From Polydactylus sextarius (lineage: Eukaryota > Chordata > Actinopteri > Polynemidae): a stretch of 64,000 nucleotides of DNA. Made by a program: the position numbers and the translations under genes. The stretch lies in contig CM028912.1 of assembly GCA_016801845.1 (NCBI GenBank), forward strand, positions 8,748,001 to 8,812,000, read 5' to 3'. Of this stretch, positions 1 to 10,460 are shown in pieces. The notes under the pieces were generated by a model. It was not told where the DNA came from. It saw only the letters and a program-made list of their open reading frames with translations, and did not search any database. Position 1 is the stretch's first letter. Each line of letters begins with the position of its first letter.

Positions 1-1512
1 AAAAAAAAGAAAAATAAACAAAACAAAGCACTGCAGACTTTTAAGCTCTTCCATTTGAGTGTATTCAATATTAGCTTGACCGATATGTCACGTCTCAAGT
101 TTCCATTCCAAAAGTTTTGAACCCATCTCACCTTTACCTGCAACTGAGCATTTGAAATAGCTCTCATCTCCTTCTCTTCCATATGAATAAATCATATTTG
201 TGAGAGCAGTAAAATAAGCCCTCTGCTATTTTAGAACACAATGACGCACAAACCTTATAAAATCACAATGTGAAAGGTCCAAGCCATTTGTTTCGAGGTC
301 TAGATCTCTGCAGACCTCTCTCACCTGTTTGTTCTCTTGCTCTCTCTTTTTCACTGTTTGCTGTTATTCTTGGATGATTTTCAAAATGATATTGGTGGTT
401 GTTTTGTTTGTGCTTTAAATTTTTTTGAAGATGAACTGAAAATACAATTTATCTCAGACAATAAAGGTCCTATATTTTATTTTTGCACCATTTAAAGTTA
501 TATATATGCGAAAATGATCATAGTTTATAGTTTTACATATTCTGTCACGTACATCTTTCAGGTTTGGCAAAAAAATAAAGCGTTTTGTGTTGGTCTCTGA
601 ACCTTCTTTCTGATCGGCTGATGGTTTTCTAAATCATTTCCATATTTCACAAGAAATTGAATAAATAATAACCATCCATAAGAAAGCTGGACTTGATATG
701 TTTTCTGTCATGTAGTCTGGGAGTAGAAGCAACTGGCAGTGACCATATAGTTGTGATATGGCAACATTAATGATCCCAACCGCTCATTTTTAAGACCTAA
801 ATAACCCTAAATAAAACTTAGTTTAAAAGAAATGTTTCTTTTGATCTAGTTTTCAAAATCAAACTAGGTTTTGTAGAAAGCCTCACAAATTATTATGTAC
901 TAATTAATTTTTGCTATCTGCTGCTAGTGTTTGTATTAAAACATCTGTCAGTCAAGTTTTTTGGGATGTTCCTCACATCTGTTTTCAGTTTCAACGTGAC
1001 GGCGCTTTTGTTAAATCGTCGGTAGCAAACTAGCGTAATTTTGCATTTAAACTTGTTTAAGAAGCTCATGATATCAGAAGACGTGTTGCCCCACCTCAGC
1101 ACACAGTCGTCATTGCTACCCAATTACAGTGAGAGATTAAGTTTGAAACATAAGCCTTTGATCTGAGTCAGTGATTAACACAGCCGGGGTTTAGTTGTCC
1201 AAATCACTGGCAGATGCTCTGCTAAGCTTCGTGGCCTCAGCAGGCAATATGATGGGATCTCTGGCACACAGAGAGGACACTGGAGAGGAAGGAGGGGGTG
1301 GGGGGTTCCACATTGATCAGAACCCAAATGTGTCCAGTCATTTGTGGCAGCCTTGAGTGTGTCCTCTCCTGTGCTTGTTACGCTCCGGCCTGATACGATG
1401 CTTCTGTTCCCATTCACCTAACTCTCCTCCAAGATTTATTCAGCTGTTTACAGTTTGATGTCGGTCGGGGGCAGCGTGTAATGAAATATTCCTCTTCAAT
1501 TTTGTTTTGCAG
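1..1512 (+). other. mid1 intron upstream of the first visible exon
   Basis: AT-rich non-coding sequence ending in a T-rich acceptor (TTTTGTTTTGCAG) at 1512. It should be the intron between the RING/B-box exon, which is outside the window, and the coiled-coil exon at 1513. Short open frames here show no recognisable domain. There is a G-rich patch near 1290-1306. Nothing else can be supported. Confidence 0.7.
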
Positions 1513-4500
1513 CAAGCCTTGGATTCCAACCTCAGCAATCTAATCAAGAGGACCAGTGAGTTGGAAAGTCTGATGGGCAAACTTATTCAAACCTGCCAAC
1601 ACGTGGAGGTGAGCTTGTTTATCTGTTCCCTTTTTTCAGGTTGGAGGCTGTTAGTGTCGGTGGCATTTCATGGGCAACAACTCATTAAATTATTAACACG
1701 ATGATGAATTGCTGTATCTTCCAGTGGCTTTTCATCACGTCAACAAGATTAAGTGTTTCATTGCACTACAGATCAATAATTTCTGCATTCAATTTGAGTG
1801 TTAGTGTTGGACTCAAATTGAGTATTTTCAGATCCAGTTTAAACAATATCTTCATAAGTAAACTTTAAATTGATACTATTGTGAAGCCACAAGAAGCCTA
1901 GAGGACTGTCATGATGTATTGTTGTGTTTATACTGTATTGAATTTTGTTCATTATTTCACCTCAACACACATTAGCTCGTGACCTTGTTGAATACAGATC
2001 ATTAAACATGCCAGACTTGGTAAATGTGCGTGTCTCTTCATTAACGACTGCTCATTACATGTTTACTGCTGTGGTTGCGGTCGTGCTTTTGTTTTGGGTT
2101 AAAATCAACAAGGTCAGCTGATTGCGTGACATGAAATGTCACGACTTAAACTATAATGTGGTTTTCTTGCCTTGTGAGATTTGAGTGTAAGTGATAAAGG
2201 TCTTTAGTAACATCTGCTTTATAGAGATTCCAGACTTCGATTTGTGTGGTGAAACGTTTTGTCCGTGCTAATGAATCACACCTTCATTATCGAATCTGCC
2301 TCTTATCTACTGTACGTTCCATCCAGGTGAATGCTTCACGACAAGAAAACAAGCTGCTTGAGGAGTGTGAGCTGCTGATTAATATCATACAGCAGCGAAG
2401 ACAAATCATAGCTACCAAGATAAAGGAGGGAAAGGTATTGTTTATCATCTTTTGTGTCTTCATAACCTTTGTTTGTTTATCAGCTTGTGTGTCTTGACAA
2501 GTTTGCCTCCCCGCACAGCTGAAGAACGAGCTTACATCTTAACAACCCGAATGTTCGACTACTACACCAGCTCAGCAGTAACACATCAGTGTTGAGTCAA
2601 ATCTTGTATCTTCACAATGCAATGTTGCTCTGCAAAGAATCAATAAGACATTTCACAAGCAATAAAAAACACCGTTGTACAATTAAATACACGCTGGTTT
2701 TGATGTCACATCGTTTCCTGTAGCTTATTTCTCTTACTTTATCTTCCTTTTCTCCTTGTGCGAACACTTCATTTCAACTTATCACAGATTAGCCCACAGT
2801 TTGTGGCTCTCATGGTTGTCATGGAGCCAAGCATTGTATTTTCCTGAAAACAGAAACTCAGCGGGTCATTTATCTCTGTCAACTCTGTCTTAATCCAAAC
2901 AAAAGTGATCTCCTTAAGGCCTGCGGCACAAATCAAAACTTATAAAATGTGGTATCAAATATATATAAACTGACTGTTCTTTTCAGAGTTACATATTAAA
3001 AAAATAACACGTTGCTTGAGCAACAACATAGACATGTTAATTCGAGCTCTCGGTTTTCTTGCCTCATGATGATATTTTAAAGCAAATTATTTGAATGAAT
3101 TTCAGTGAAAATTAAGAACAAAGATGTGTGTGTAAAGTGTATTTTTATGATCTTTACACGTTGTGAGTTTGTCTGATTTATCTTGAATGTGTTTCATAAA
3201 GTGGAAGAGATGTTACAATTGCAACCTAGAGAGGATGAAATTGCCTAAATTGAGGGTTATGACTCAACTATGATTGACAATTTCTATTTTTCTGCTGCAC
3301 TCCAATTGGAAATGTACTTATTTAATAAATCTGTCCTTAAAAGTCAAACCACAGCAGTGCAAGTGACTTCCTGACATTTTCCAGCTCTCTAGTTTGTACC
3401 TTTGCATGCTAGCTAGAGCTGCATGACCAAGTGTACAATGCCTTTAACAGAAATCTCTCTTGACACATTTGATGTAGTGCTTTGTTTTGTCCTGTGCCTT
3501 GTATATGAAGCACTCCTGGCACGGTGTACCATACATTTAATGCCAACACGCAATGCCTTTTGAATCGCTTCCCTTCCTTTTCCCCTGTTAGATGCCATTA
3601 GAGGGGCAGTGGCATGTTGTGCTGTGTTCAGTGTCAGAGTTAGATCAGCCTCGCTTCCTGCGATGACCGTCTCTGGAGGAGGATTCTTTCCTTCCTCGCC
3701 TTGTGCCTCACGTCAAGTTGTGCTTTCTGCCAGCAAGGCACAGATGGGGGACAAGAGGGTCTGGTTACTGTGACAGTATTTATGAGGGATGTTTCATATA
3801 TATATAAATATACACACACCTCTCATGCCGGCAGAGCTTTTAGAACATTGTTACACAACAGCAAAATCAAGTAGTCAAAGGTGTAATTCAGACCCCCCCC
3901 CAGAAGGATTTTCTAATTGGTGAAATAAAATAAAATCTGCCGCCATCTGGACAGTTATTGCCCCGTAAAGTAGATTGTACACTGGTTGGTTTAGTCATCA
4001 AACTTTTCATCCATCAACATGTCTTATTTCCTGCGCAGGCCGTGCGACTGAGGAAGCTAGCCCAGCAAATAGCCGGTTGCAAACAGTGCATCGAGAGATC
4101 CTCATCTCTCATCTCTCAAGCCGACCAAACCCTGAAGGAGTCGGACCACGCTCGCTTCCTCCAGACGGCTAAAAGTATCTGTGAGAGGTGAGGAAATGGT
4201 GAAAGGTAATGACATCAACAGAGGATATATGGTCTATTAAAAAGTCATAAACGACTTGTTTGTGCTTCTTCTTTTTTTTTTTTTACAGAGTATCAATGGC
4301 AACAGCATCCTCTCAAATCCTGTTACCAGAAATTAATCTGAACGACACTTTTGATAGTTTTGCTTTGGACTTCACAAGGGAGAAGAAAATGCTAGAAAGC
4401 CTGGATTACCTCACAGGTGAGTGATGGTGGTGGTGGTTGTAGTTCAATGCAAAAAAAAAATATGTTAGTATTTGTTTTTGTGCTTTAAATTATCCCTTAA

Positions 4501-7500
4501 TTATGGATTCATTTAATTATAAGGTTTGTCTTGTTTAGAAGCTGGGAGCTTATTTTTTAACACATAACTGTGCCTTTTAGCAAGTGACAATAAACTAAAA
4601 AGCTAAAAAAAAAAAAAAAAAAAAAAAAGCTGGGCTGCAGTTAAAATTTATTTTCTACTAAATGAAACAGGTTTGATTGTTTATGCCCAGTGCCTGTTGT
4701 GCAGCGTGAATTTAACTCTGCATGAGGCCTGTAGCTGTAATAGCTGGAGGAACTGCTACGTAGTTTAATTACACTTGTCAGGATTAAAAAGCAAAACAAA
4801 AAACAAAACAAATATACACACACACACACACACATAAATGGATGGTGCTGTTTATCATTGGTCTCAACATCATTTTTTTTATGTTGTTTTGTGCAGAATA
4901 CATCCACTCAGCCTTTATTAAAGCCTTAGAATGACATTTTTTGTTTTTGTTTTTCCTATCGCAGCGCCAAATCCGCCAGTAATCCGCGAGGAACTATGCA
5001 CAGCTTCATATGACACCATCACAGTTCACTGGACATCAGATGATGAGTTCTCTGTTGTATCGTATGAACTCCAGTACGCCATCTTCACCAGCCAATCTAA
5101 CGTTGTCAGTAAGTCTATACGAAGCTCTCCTGTGGGAGTGCACTATAATGTTTGTGGTGGGATACATGGAAATGATGGAGGGATTTGGAAGGGATTTCAC
5201 TGAATGACTTTAAATTGTTTGCAGGCTGTTACAGTATCCAAACATAATATTGATTTGTAGCAGCAGGAGAGCTCTGTCCCTGGCTCCTGTGGGTAATGAG
5301 ATGTTACAGAAATACACATTTTTTATTTTATTTTTTTTTTTGCAGTGTCTGTGCGACAAAAAAAAAATAGAAGTTCACTCAGTTTTGATCTATATCCAGA
5401 TGCACATCATACGCTCGACATTATCTTGGGGTTGAAATGAGCAGCAGTCTGTTTGAATTGATTGCTCTAACAAGGACACATTGTGCTTGATCAAGCAATT
5501 TATCCTCATCTGCCTGAGAGCTCAAGCACCAAGATGAGTAATGCCACTATATTTGATGAGTCAAAGTAGCAGCTATGGATCGAGACCGTGCTATCCCACT
5601 TCTTAATCTCAAACATCGAAAAGGCCTCTGATTTTTGAGTTTTCATGACAAATTGGTTTGTGCTTTGTCAGTGACTGTCTCTGTCTGGGCTGCAGGTTTA
5701 TGTAACTCTGCTGATAGCTGGATGATTGTACCAAACATCAAGCAAAATCATTACACTGTGCACGGACTCCAGTGTGGCACAAAGTACATTTTCATAGTGA
5801 AGGCCATAAACCAGGCTGGAAACCGCAGCAGTGAACCAGGGAAACTCAAAACAAACAGTATGTCACGTTTTGATTATCTCTAAGAATTTCTCTTCATTTG
5901 ATCAATCAGATTCTCAAAAAGACTTTCATTTTTTTTTTTCCTATAAGGTCAGCCATTCAAGTTGGACCCAAAGTCCGCACATCGGAAGTTGAGGGTGTCC
6001 CATGACAACCTGACGGTGGAGAGGGACGAGACGTCGTCCAAGAAGAGCCACAGTCAGGATCGCTTCTCCAGCCACAGCAGCTACGGTGTCACAGGAAACG
6101 TCTACATCGACAGCGGTCGTCATTACTGGGAAGCTCTGATTGGAGGAAGCACATGGTAAAAACATTTATTCATCATTATATCATATTGGCTGCTTCGCCA
6201 CTTTGGGTTTAGACTGAAAAATCTCAACAGCTGTTGGTTAGAATCCACTGGAATTTGATTGTGACATTCATGTTGTCCATAAGTGACTCGCTTTAACTTT
6301 GGCGATCCCCTCACTTTTCATCTGGCACCATCATCAGGTCAAAAGAAGCATCACTGAGCTTAAGTAGAGCTGCATGACTGTTGACTTTTAGTGGTATTTA
6401 TTTCATCATGGATAATGTTTCAGCTATACAATGCAATAAATGTAGCAGTATTTAGTCAGTCTCACTTTTTTTATTTGGCTTATTACTGTGAAAACGAGGT
6501 CAGTTTACTTTATCTTCCTTTTCTGCTTGTGCTACACTACACTACATGTTAACATATCACAGATTAGCCCCAGTTTGTGGCTCTGATAGTTGTCATGGAG
6601 CCAAGCATCGTTTTTTTCTTGAAAATACACAGTTAACACGTAATTTATCTCTGTCAGTTTTCTCTTAATCCAAACAAAAGTGATTGCTTAAATGACATGA
6701 ATTAAACATGACATGAAATAATTAAAACATAAAAAATGTGATATCAAACATATTTTCATCAACTGACTGTTTGTTTTAATGTAATATATAGTGATTTTTT
6801 TTTTTTTTTAATTTAGCACGTTGCTTGAGCAACAACAGAAACATGTTCATTTCCACTCTCAGTTTAGCTGCCTAATGATTATGTTTTTAAAGCAAATGAC
6901 CTCAGAGAATCTTGGTGAAAATGAACAACAAAGACACTAAAGTGTATTTTTATGAGCTGTACACGTTGTGGAGCTCTGATTTGTCTTGACTGTGTTTCAT
7001 AAAGTGGAATTGTAGTGCAATTGTAACCCAGAGAGGATGAAATTACCTAAATGGAGGGTTGTGACTCAATGATGATTGACAATTGGTATTTTTCTGCTGC
7101 ACTCCATTTGGAATTGTACCTATTTTATTAAATCTGTCTTATAAAGGGAAGCTACAATAGTGCCAGTGACTTCTTGACATTCTTTCTAGTGCTGGAAAGA
7201 TCTTAGTTCTTCTTCCTGATTCTGTTCTTTGTTTATGCAGGTTTGCCGTGGGTATTGCGTACAAGTCGGCACCAAAACACGAGTGGATCGGAAAAAACTC
7301 AGCCTCCTGGGTACTGTCTCGCTGCAACAACTCGTGGGTGGCGCGTCACAACAGCAAGGAGATTCCCATCGAGCCTTCACCCCACCTGCGGCGTCTCGGA
7401 GTTCTGTTGGACTATGACTCCGGATCTCTGTCTTTCTACGATGCTGTGGGCTCCCAGCACTTATACACATTCGACATCGCCTTCGCTCAGCCCGTTTGCC

Positions 7501-7589
7501 CCGTGTTCAACGTGTGGAACAGGTGTTTAACGGTCCTCACCGGACTGCCCATTCCAGATCATTTAGAGGGGATGGATTACAACAACTGA
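1513..7589 (+). CDS. mid1: mid1, E3 ubiquitin-protein ligase Midline-1, 3' portion (partial)
   Basis: Eight coding exons: 1513-1608, 2327-2434, 4039-4187, 4289-4416, 4965-5108, 5696-5857, 5948-6155, 7241-7589. All have GT/AG junctions and matching phases, giving 447 residues plus TGA. Family knowledge: MID1 is a microtubule-bound TRIM ligase that targets PP2A catalytic subunit through alpha4. Visible domains (window numbering): coiled coil about 1-68 (LIKRTSELESLMGKLIQTCQ, then IIQQRRQII), COS box about 98-158 (INLNDTFDSFALDF), fibronectin III about 160-262 (DTITVHWTSDDEFSVVSYEL), B30.2/SPRY about 262-440 (YIDSGRHYWE, AYKSAPKHEWIGKNSASW). RING and B-boxes are missing only because the window starts inside the gene. 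The C-terminus GLPIPDHL and the SAHRKL segment match my recollection of MID1 better than its paralogue MID2. Two introns, 2435-4038 and 6156-7240, carry copies of the same non-coding block. Confidence 0.9.
2734..3395 (+). repeat. Intragenic direct duplicate, copy A (mid1 intron)
   Basis: Read against 6505-7190, this block aligns collinearly over nearly its whole length with scattered substitutions and small indels. Shared stretches include TTTATCTTCCTTTTCT, CACAGATTAGCCC, GTTGTCATGGAGCCAAGCAT, TTAATCCAAACAAAAGTGAT, CACGTTGCTTGAGCAACAAC, GTGTTTCATAAAGTGGAA, AGAGAGGATGAAATT and TTTTTCTGCTGCACTCCA. No target-site duplication, poly-A tail or long coding frame was seen, so its origin (local duplication or two insertions of one dispersed element) is open. 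Confidence 0.9.
3892..3901 (+). repeat. Poly-C run in mid1 intron
   Basis: A short homopolymer of about nine C residues about 140 bp upstream of the exon at 4039. It is likely length-variable or prone to sequencing error. No function is inferred. Confidence 0.6.
4605..4834 (+). repeat. A-run and (AC)n microsatellite in mid1 intron
   Basis: A run of about 24 A at 4605-4628 and an (AC)n tract at 4816-4834, both in the intron between the exons ending at 4416 and starting at 4965. These are ordinary vertebrate simple repeats. Confidence 0.9.
6505..7190 (+). repeat. Intragenic direct duplicate, copy B (mid1 last intron)
   Basis: Second copy of the 2734-3395 block, same orientation, in the last intron of mid1. 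Its right edge is about 50 bp before the SPRY exon at 7241, so the copy boundary lies close to the branch-point and acceptor region. Compared with copy A it has a longer T-run (about 6795-6809) and small insertions, but it keeps the GTTGCTTGAGCAAC palindrome at 6830-6843. Confidence 0.9.
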
Positions 7590-8385
7590 CGAAACTGGTC
7601 CTGCTGGATTTTGTTTTGCATACCAGACTACATGCACCTCTGTGACTGTGATGACCACACGAAATGACAATGAAATGAAAACATTAGCCGAATAAAATGC
7701 AACTAATGGCCTTTGTGTACATCCCTAATCGAGTCTGTGTTGAAATTAATTGGAATTATTTAAGAAATTATTTACAAGGATTTGTAGATTTATTTCTTTG
7801 CTTTGCACATTTATGTACGTTACTCAGCTGGATGGCTCATTTCACTCCCATATTTTTCAAACAGGCTCAAGATATTTTTTTATTTTATTTCTTGCGTTCA
7901 TATTACTCATCTTTTTTTTTTCCTGTGTTGTTAATTAAGAGGCGAAGATAAATCTCTCAAGCTCAAGTGACAAGCGGACTCTTTAATTCAAATGTTGCTG
8001 AAACATTGTATTTTAAGGTAAATATAAGGTGTTTTTTTTTTTTGATTCATAGCACTTTTAAGAGAAAAATGTGTCACTATAAAATACATTGCTAAACCTC
8101 TTGCACTGTAACACAAATGTTTGCTCATGTCTGTCATTGTTTCGTAAGAGAAAAGGCAGTTGACTCGGATGGGATAACAGTAGTTAACAATTTCACTTAA
8201 AAAAAAAAAAAAATTCTAATTTGAAATCGGTCACTTCATTTATTAACAGCTCTTGAACAACACGGCGTTAAGCATCGTTCATTTTCTCCTTGTAGCTGTT
8301 TCACAAAGGGATGAGCGTCTCCGTTTCCACACTGACTGTCTCTGTCTCCAACCAGATATAATAAAAGTGACTTACATTCGATTAC
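7590..8385 (+). terminator. mid1 3' UTR with candidate poly(A) signals
   Basis: AT-rich sequence after the mid1 stop. Canonical AATAAA hexamers occur at 7691-7696 and 8360-8365. Either could end the transcript; the first would give a 3' UTR of only about 120 nt. The long open frames here come from T-rich sequence and are not considered coding. Confidence 0.5.
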
Positions 8386-9689
8386 CCGTGTGACTCTTCA
8401 ATTCAAGATGCACTCTTCATGCTGGAAAATGTGTCTCCGGAAGATGATAATTCAACATCGTGTACGTTTGTTTACACTCATTTATTAGAGCTCTCATTAC
8501 AGCTTGAACAAACTCTCACAACGCTGCAGTTGAAAAGAAAAACACGACCACTGTAAAGACAAGTGTCAGATTTGCTTTTATGGGACATGATGTGACCCAC
8601 ACTCTGAGCCAAAATACAATTTCTGACAAGATGCGCTCTGACATGTCTTTTTGTACTGGTGTAACGTGGCTTGAATTTTGCAGCGTCTCCTTTCAACTCT
8701 AAGTAGACCAATAGAAAAGAAAAAAAATTGAACTCTGCGTGACCTCCCCATGAGAAACCCTGCAGACAGAGCAGTAATATGTGAACACCACCGCCTCCGT
8801 GAAATGCCACCTGGATTTTCCTCTGAGATGGGCACATATTTGTGCACAAAGAACCAACAGATATATAAATATAACCCAGTTGTACTTGTAGTTTCGACTG
8901 TAAATCTGTAACAAGAAAAAAAAAAGATAACATTGTACGACAGTATTGAAATTAGAGCATTTTATCATCTAAAGAATTATTTGTCTTTGTGAGAACAGAT
9001 ACACACACATCTGATAAGTGATAAAATGTCTTATGACTACATTAGCACAAAACAACTGATTTTTTTGTATCGTTTTATCACATACAGAGAATGTTGTAGA
9101 AAACGTGTCATATAATCATCCCATATTTTTTTTATAAGTTATTAAATTATGAAACAGAAAAAAAAAATAACAAAAGATATTTTTTTTCTAGAGTTTCTTG
9201 GAAAAAAAAGAACGTCTTTAACTGTGTGGCTGCAATAATATTTATTAAGTCCGATCAAATGTTCAGGCAAAGGTGCCGACTTGGCTACATGATGGAAAAA
9301 GAAGTCTAAATCTCAATTTAAAGTAATAAAAGTGCACCCCAGGGCTCCACCTGCTGGATTTGTGTCCTTTCGTTACACATCCATTAGTTCGTATAAAGTT
9401 CAGTGTCTCCCACCCAGAAATCCCATCCATCACGTTGGTCTGTGTGGTCGTAGTATTCGTGTTCTCATGTTACTATTGTGGGTTTCAGCTGTCGTCTGTA
9501 TGAGCCACATTCACGTAATGCACAAAATACCCAGAAATCAAAACAAATAGTTAAAGGACAGGAAAAACAAAAACAAAAACAAACAAACCTTGAAAGCAAA
9601 AAATATATAAAATTTAACTGGATAAATAAATTTGGACTTTAACATGCCATTATTACATGTTTAGTTGTTACTATAGTTCCTATTGTATT
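8386..9689. other. Intergenic, mid1 to cog3
   Basis: AT-rich sequence with A-runs near 8915 and 9160. The minus-strand open frame of 151 codons at 8478-8933 has no recognisable domain and low-complexity composition. Nothing functional is identified. Confidence 0.5.
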
Positions 9690-10260
9690 TAAGTACTGTT
9701 GTACTTGTTTGTACTTGTACTTGTACTTTAATTGTTACTTGTACTTTAATTATCTATGATATTGTTTCTTTGAGTAGTTCCTTTATATGCTACCTTTTTT
9801 TCAAATTCACTACATTTTACACGTAATTGTAATTTTTATTTTATTTTAATTTTCAGATTAGTACTATACATCAAAACAACATACAGCAACATATAACACA
9901 GGTATATAAGTTTATAAAATAAAATCCCAACATAAAACCAACAACATATTAGAGAGGACGCCTCTCAGATGTAGTGAGACCCAGTGTGTGGCTACATGAG
10001 TAAAATGCTATGTTTACATTGTTGCATCAGTGTAAACAACAATGTAAACAAATCTAATGTTATAGATATAGAATAATATATCAGTCACACGTGGGATATT
10101 TCCTATGTAATGAGCACTTTTAAATTTTACTATTTTCCTATACATGCGTTTTAGTGACAATAACTATGTACTTTTAATTTTAGTCTATTATATATTTTTT
10201 TATTTATTTACTTTATTTACTACTTTGTTTTACACCATTACTGTAATTTAAAAGAAATGT
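9690..10260. repeat. Degenerate dispersed repeat with TTGTACT-type motifs
   Basis: The segment begins with iterated TTGTACT/ACTTGTACTT units and continues GCTACCTTTTTTTC...CACTACATTTTA...CAGATTA...ACATCAAAACAACAT...TTTATAAAATA. This order resembles a dispersed non-autonomous repeat common in spiny-rayed fish (ACTTGTACTTTACT...CCACTACATTT...AGCTTATAAAATA). The match is from memory and the copy is clearly eroded. The clearest part is about 9700-9930. Confidence 0.45.
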
Positions 10261-10289
10261 ATTGGTATTAGTTTTTGCTCACATAAAGG

Positions 10290-10290
<1 letters not shown>

Positions 10291-10321
<31 letters not shown>
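10291..10321 (+). repeat. (TTA)n microsatellite
   Basis: About ten perfect ATT/TTA units about 60 bp upstream of the GC-rich cog3 promoter segment. Confidence 0.95.
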
Positions 10322-10322
<1 letters not shown>

Positions 10323-10375
10323 AGCACTTTTAAAACTTAAATTGAACTTGTTTGCACCTGGATCGGTGCTCACTA

Positions 10376-10460
10376 AGCCCCGCCCACACTCCCGGAACAG
10401 GAAGTACCTGCAGCGTTGCTGCTGACGTTGCCGCTGACGTTGCTGCTGTCCAAAGCGACG
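10376..10460 (+). promoter_or_regulatory. cog3 promoter/5' UTR segment (GC box, ETS sites, tandem 12-mer)
   Basis: Local rise in GC and CpG immediately before the cog3 start codon. Visible elements are a GC box CCCCGCCC at 10378-10385, ETS-type cores CCGGAA (10392-10397) and CAGGAAGT (10398-10405), then a three-copy near-perfect 12-mer of the type GTTGCTGCTGAC at about 10415-10448. There is no TATA box. This is the usual look of a housekeeping, initiator-poor promoter. The exact start site is not known. Confidence 0.5.

Noticed and set aside
1513..7589. Identification as mid2 rather than mid1
   Set aside because: The RERR-free fibronectin/SPRY region, SAHRKL and GLPIPDHL C-terminus resemble MID1; MID2 is recalled to differ and to have a longer tail. 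The N-terminal exon outside the window would settle it.
8478..8933. 151-codon minus-strand open frame between mid1 and cog3
   Set aside because: No recognisable domain, T/A-run-derived Phe and Lys stretches, no splice or promoter context. Probably chance in the mid1 downstream region.
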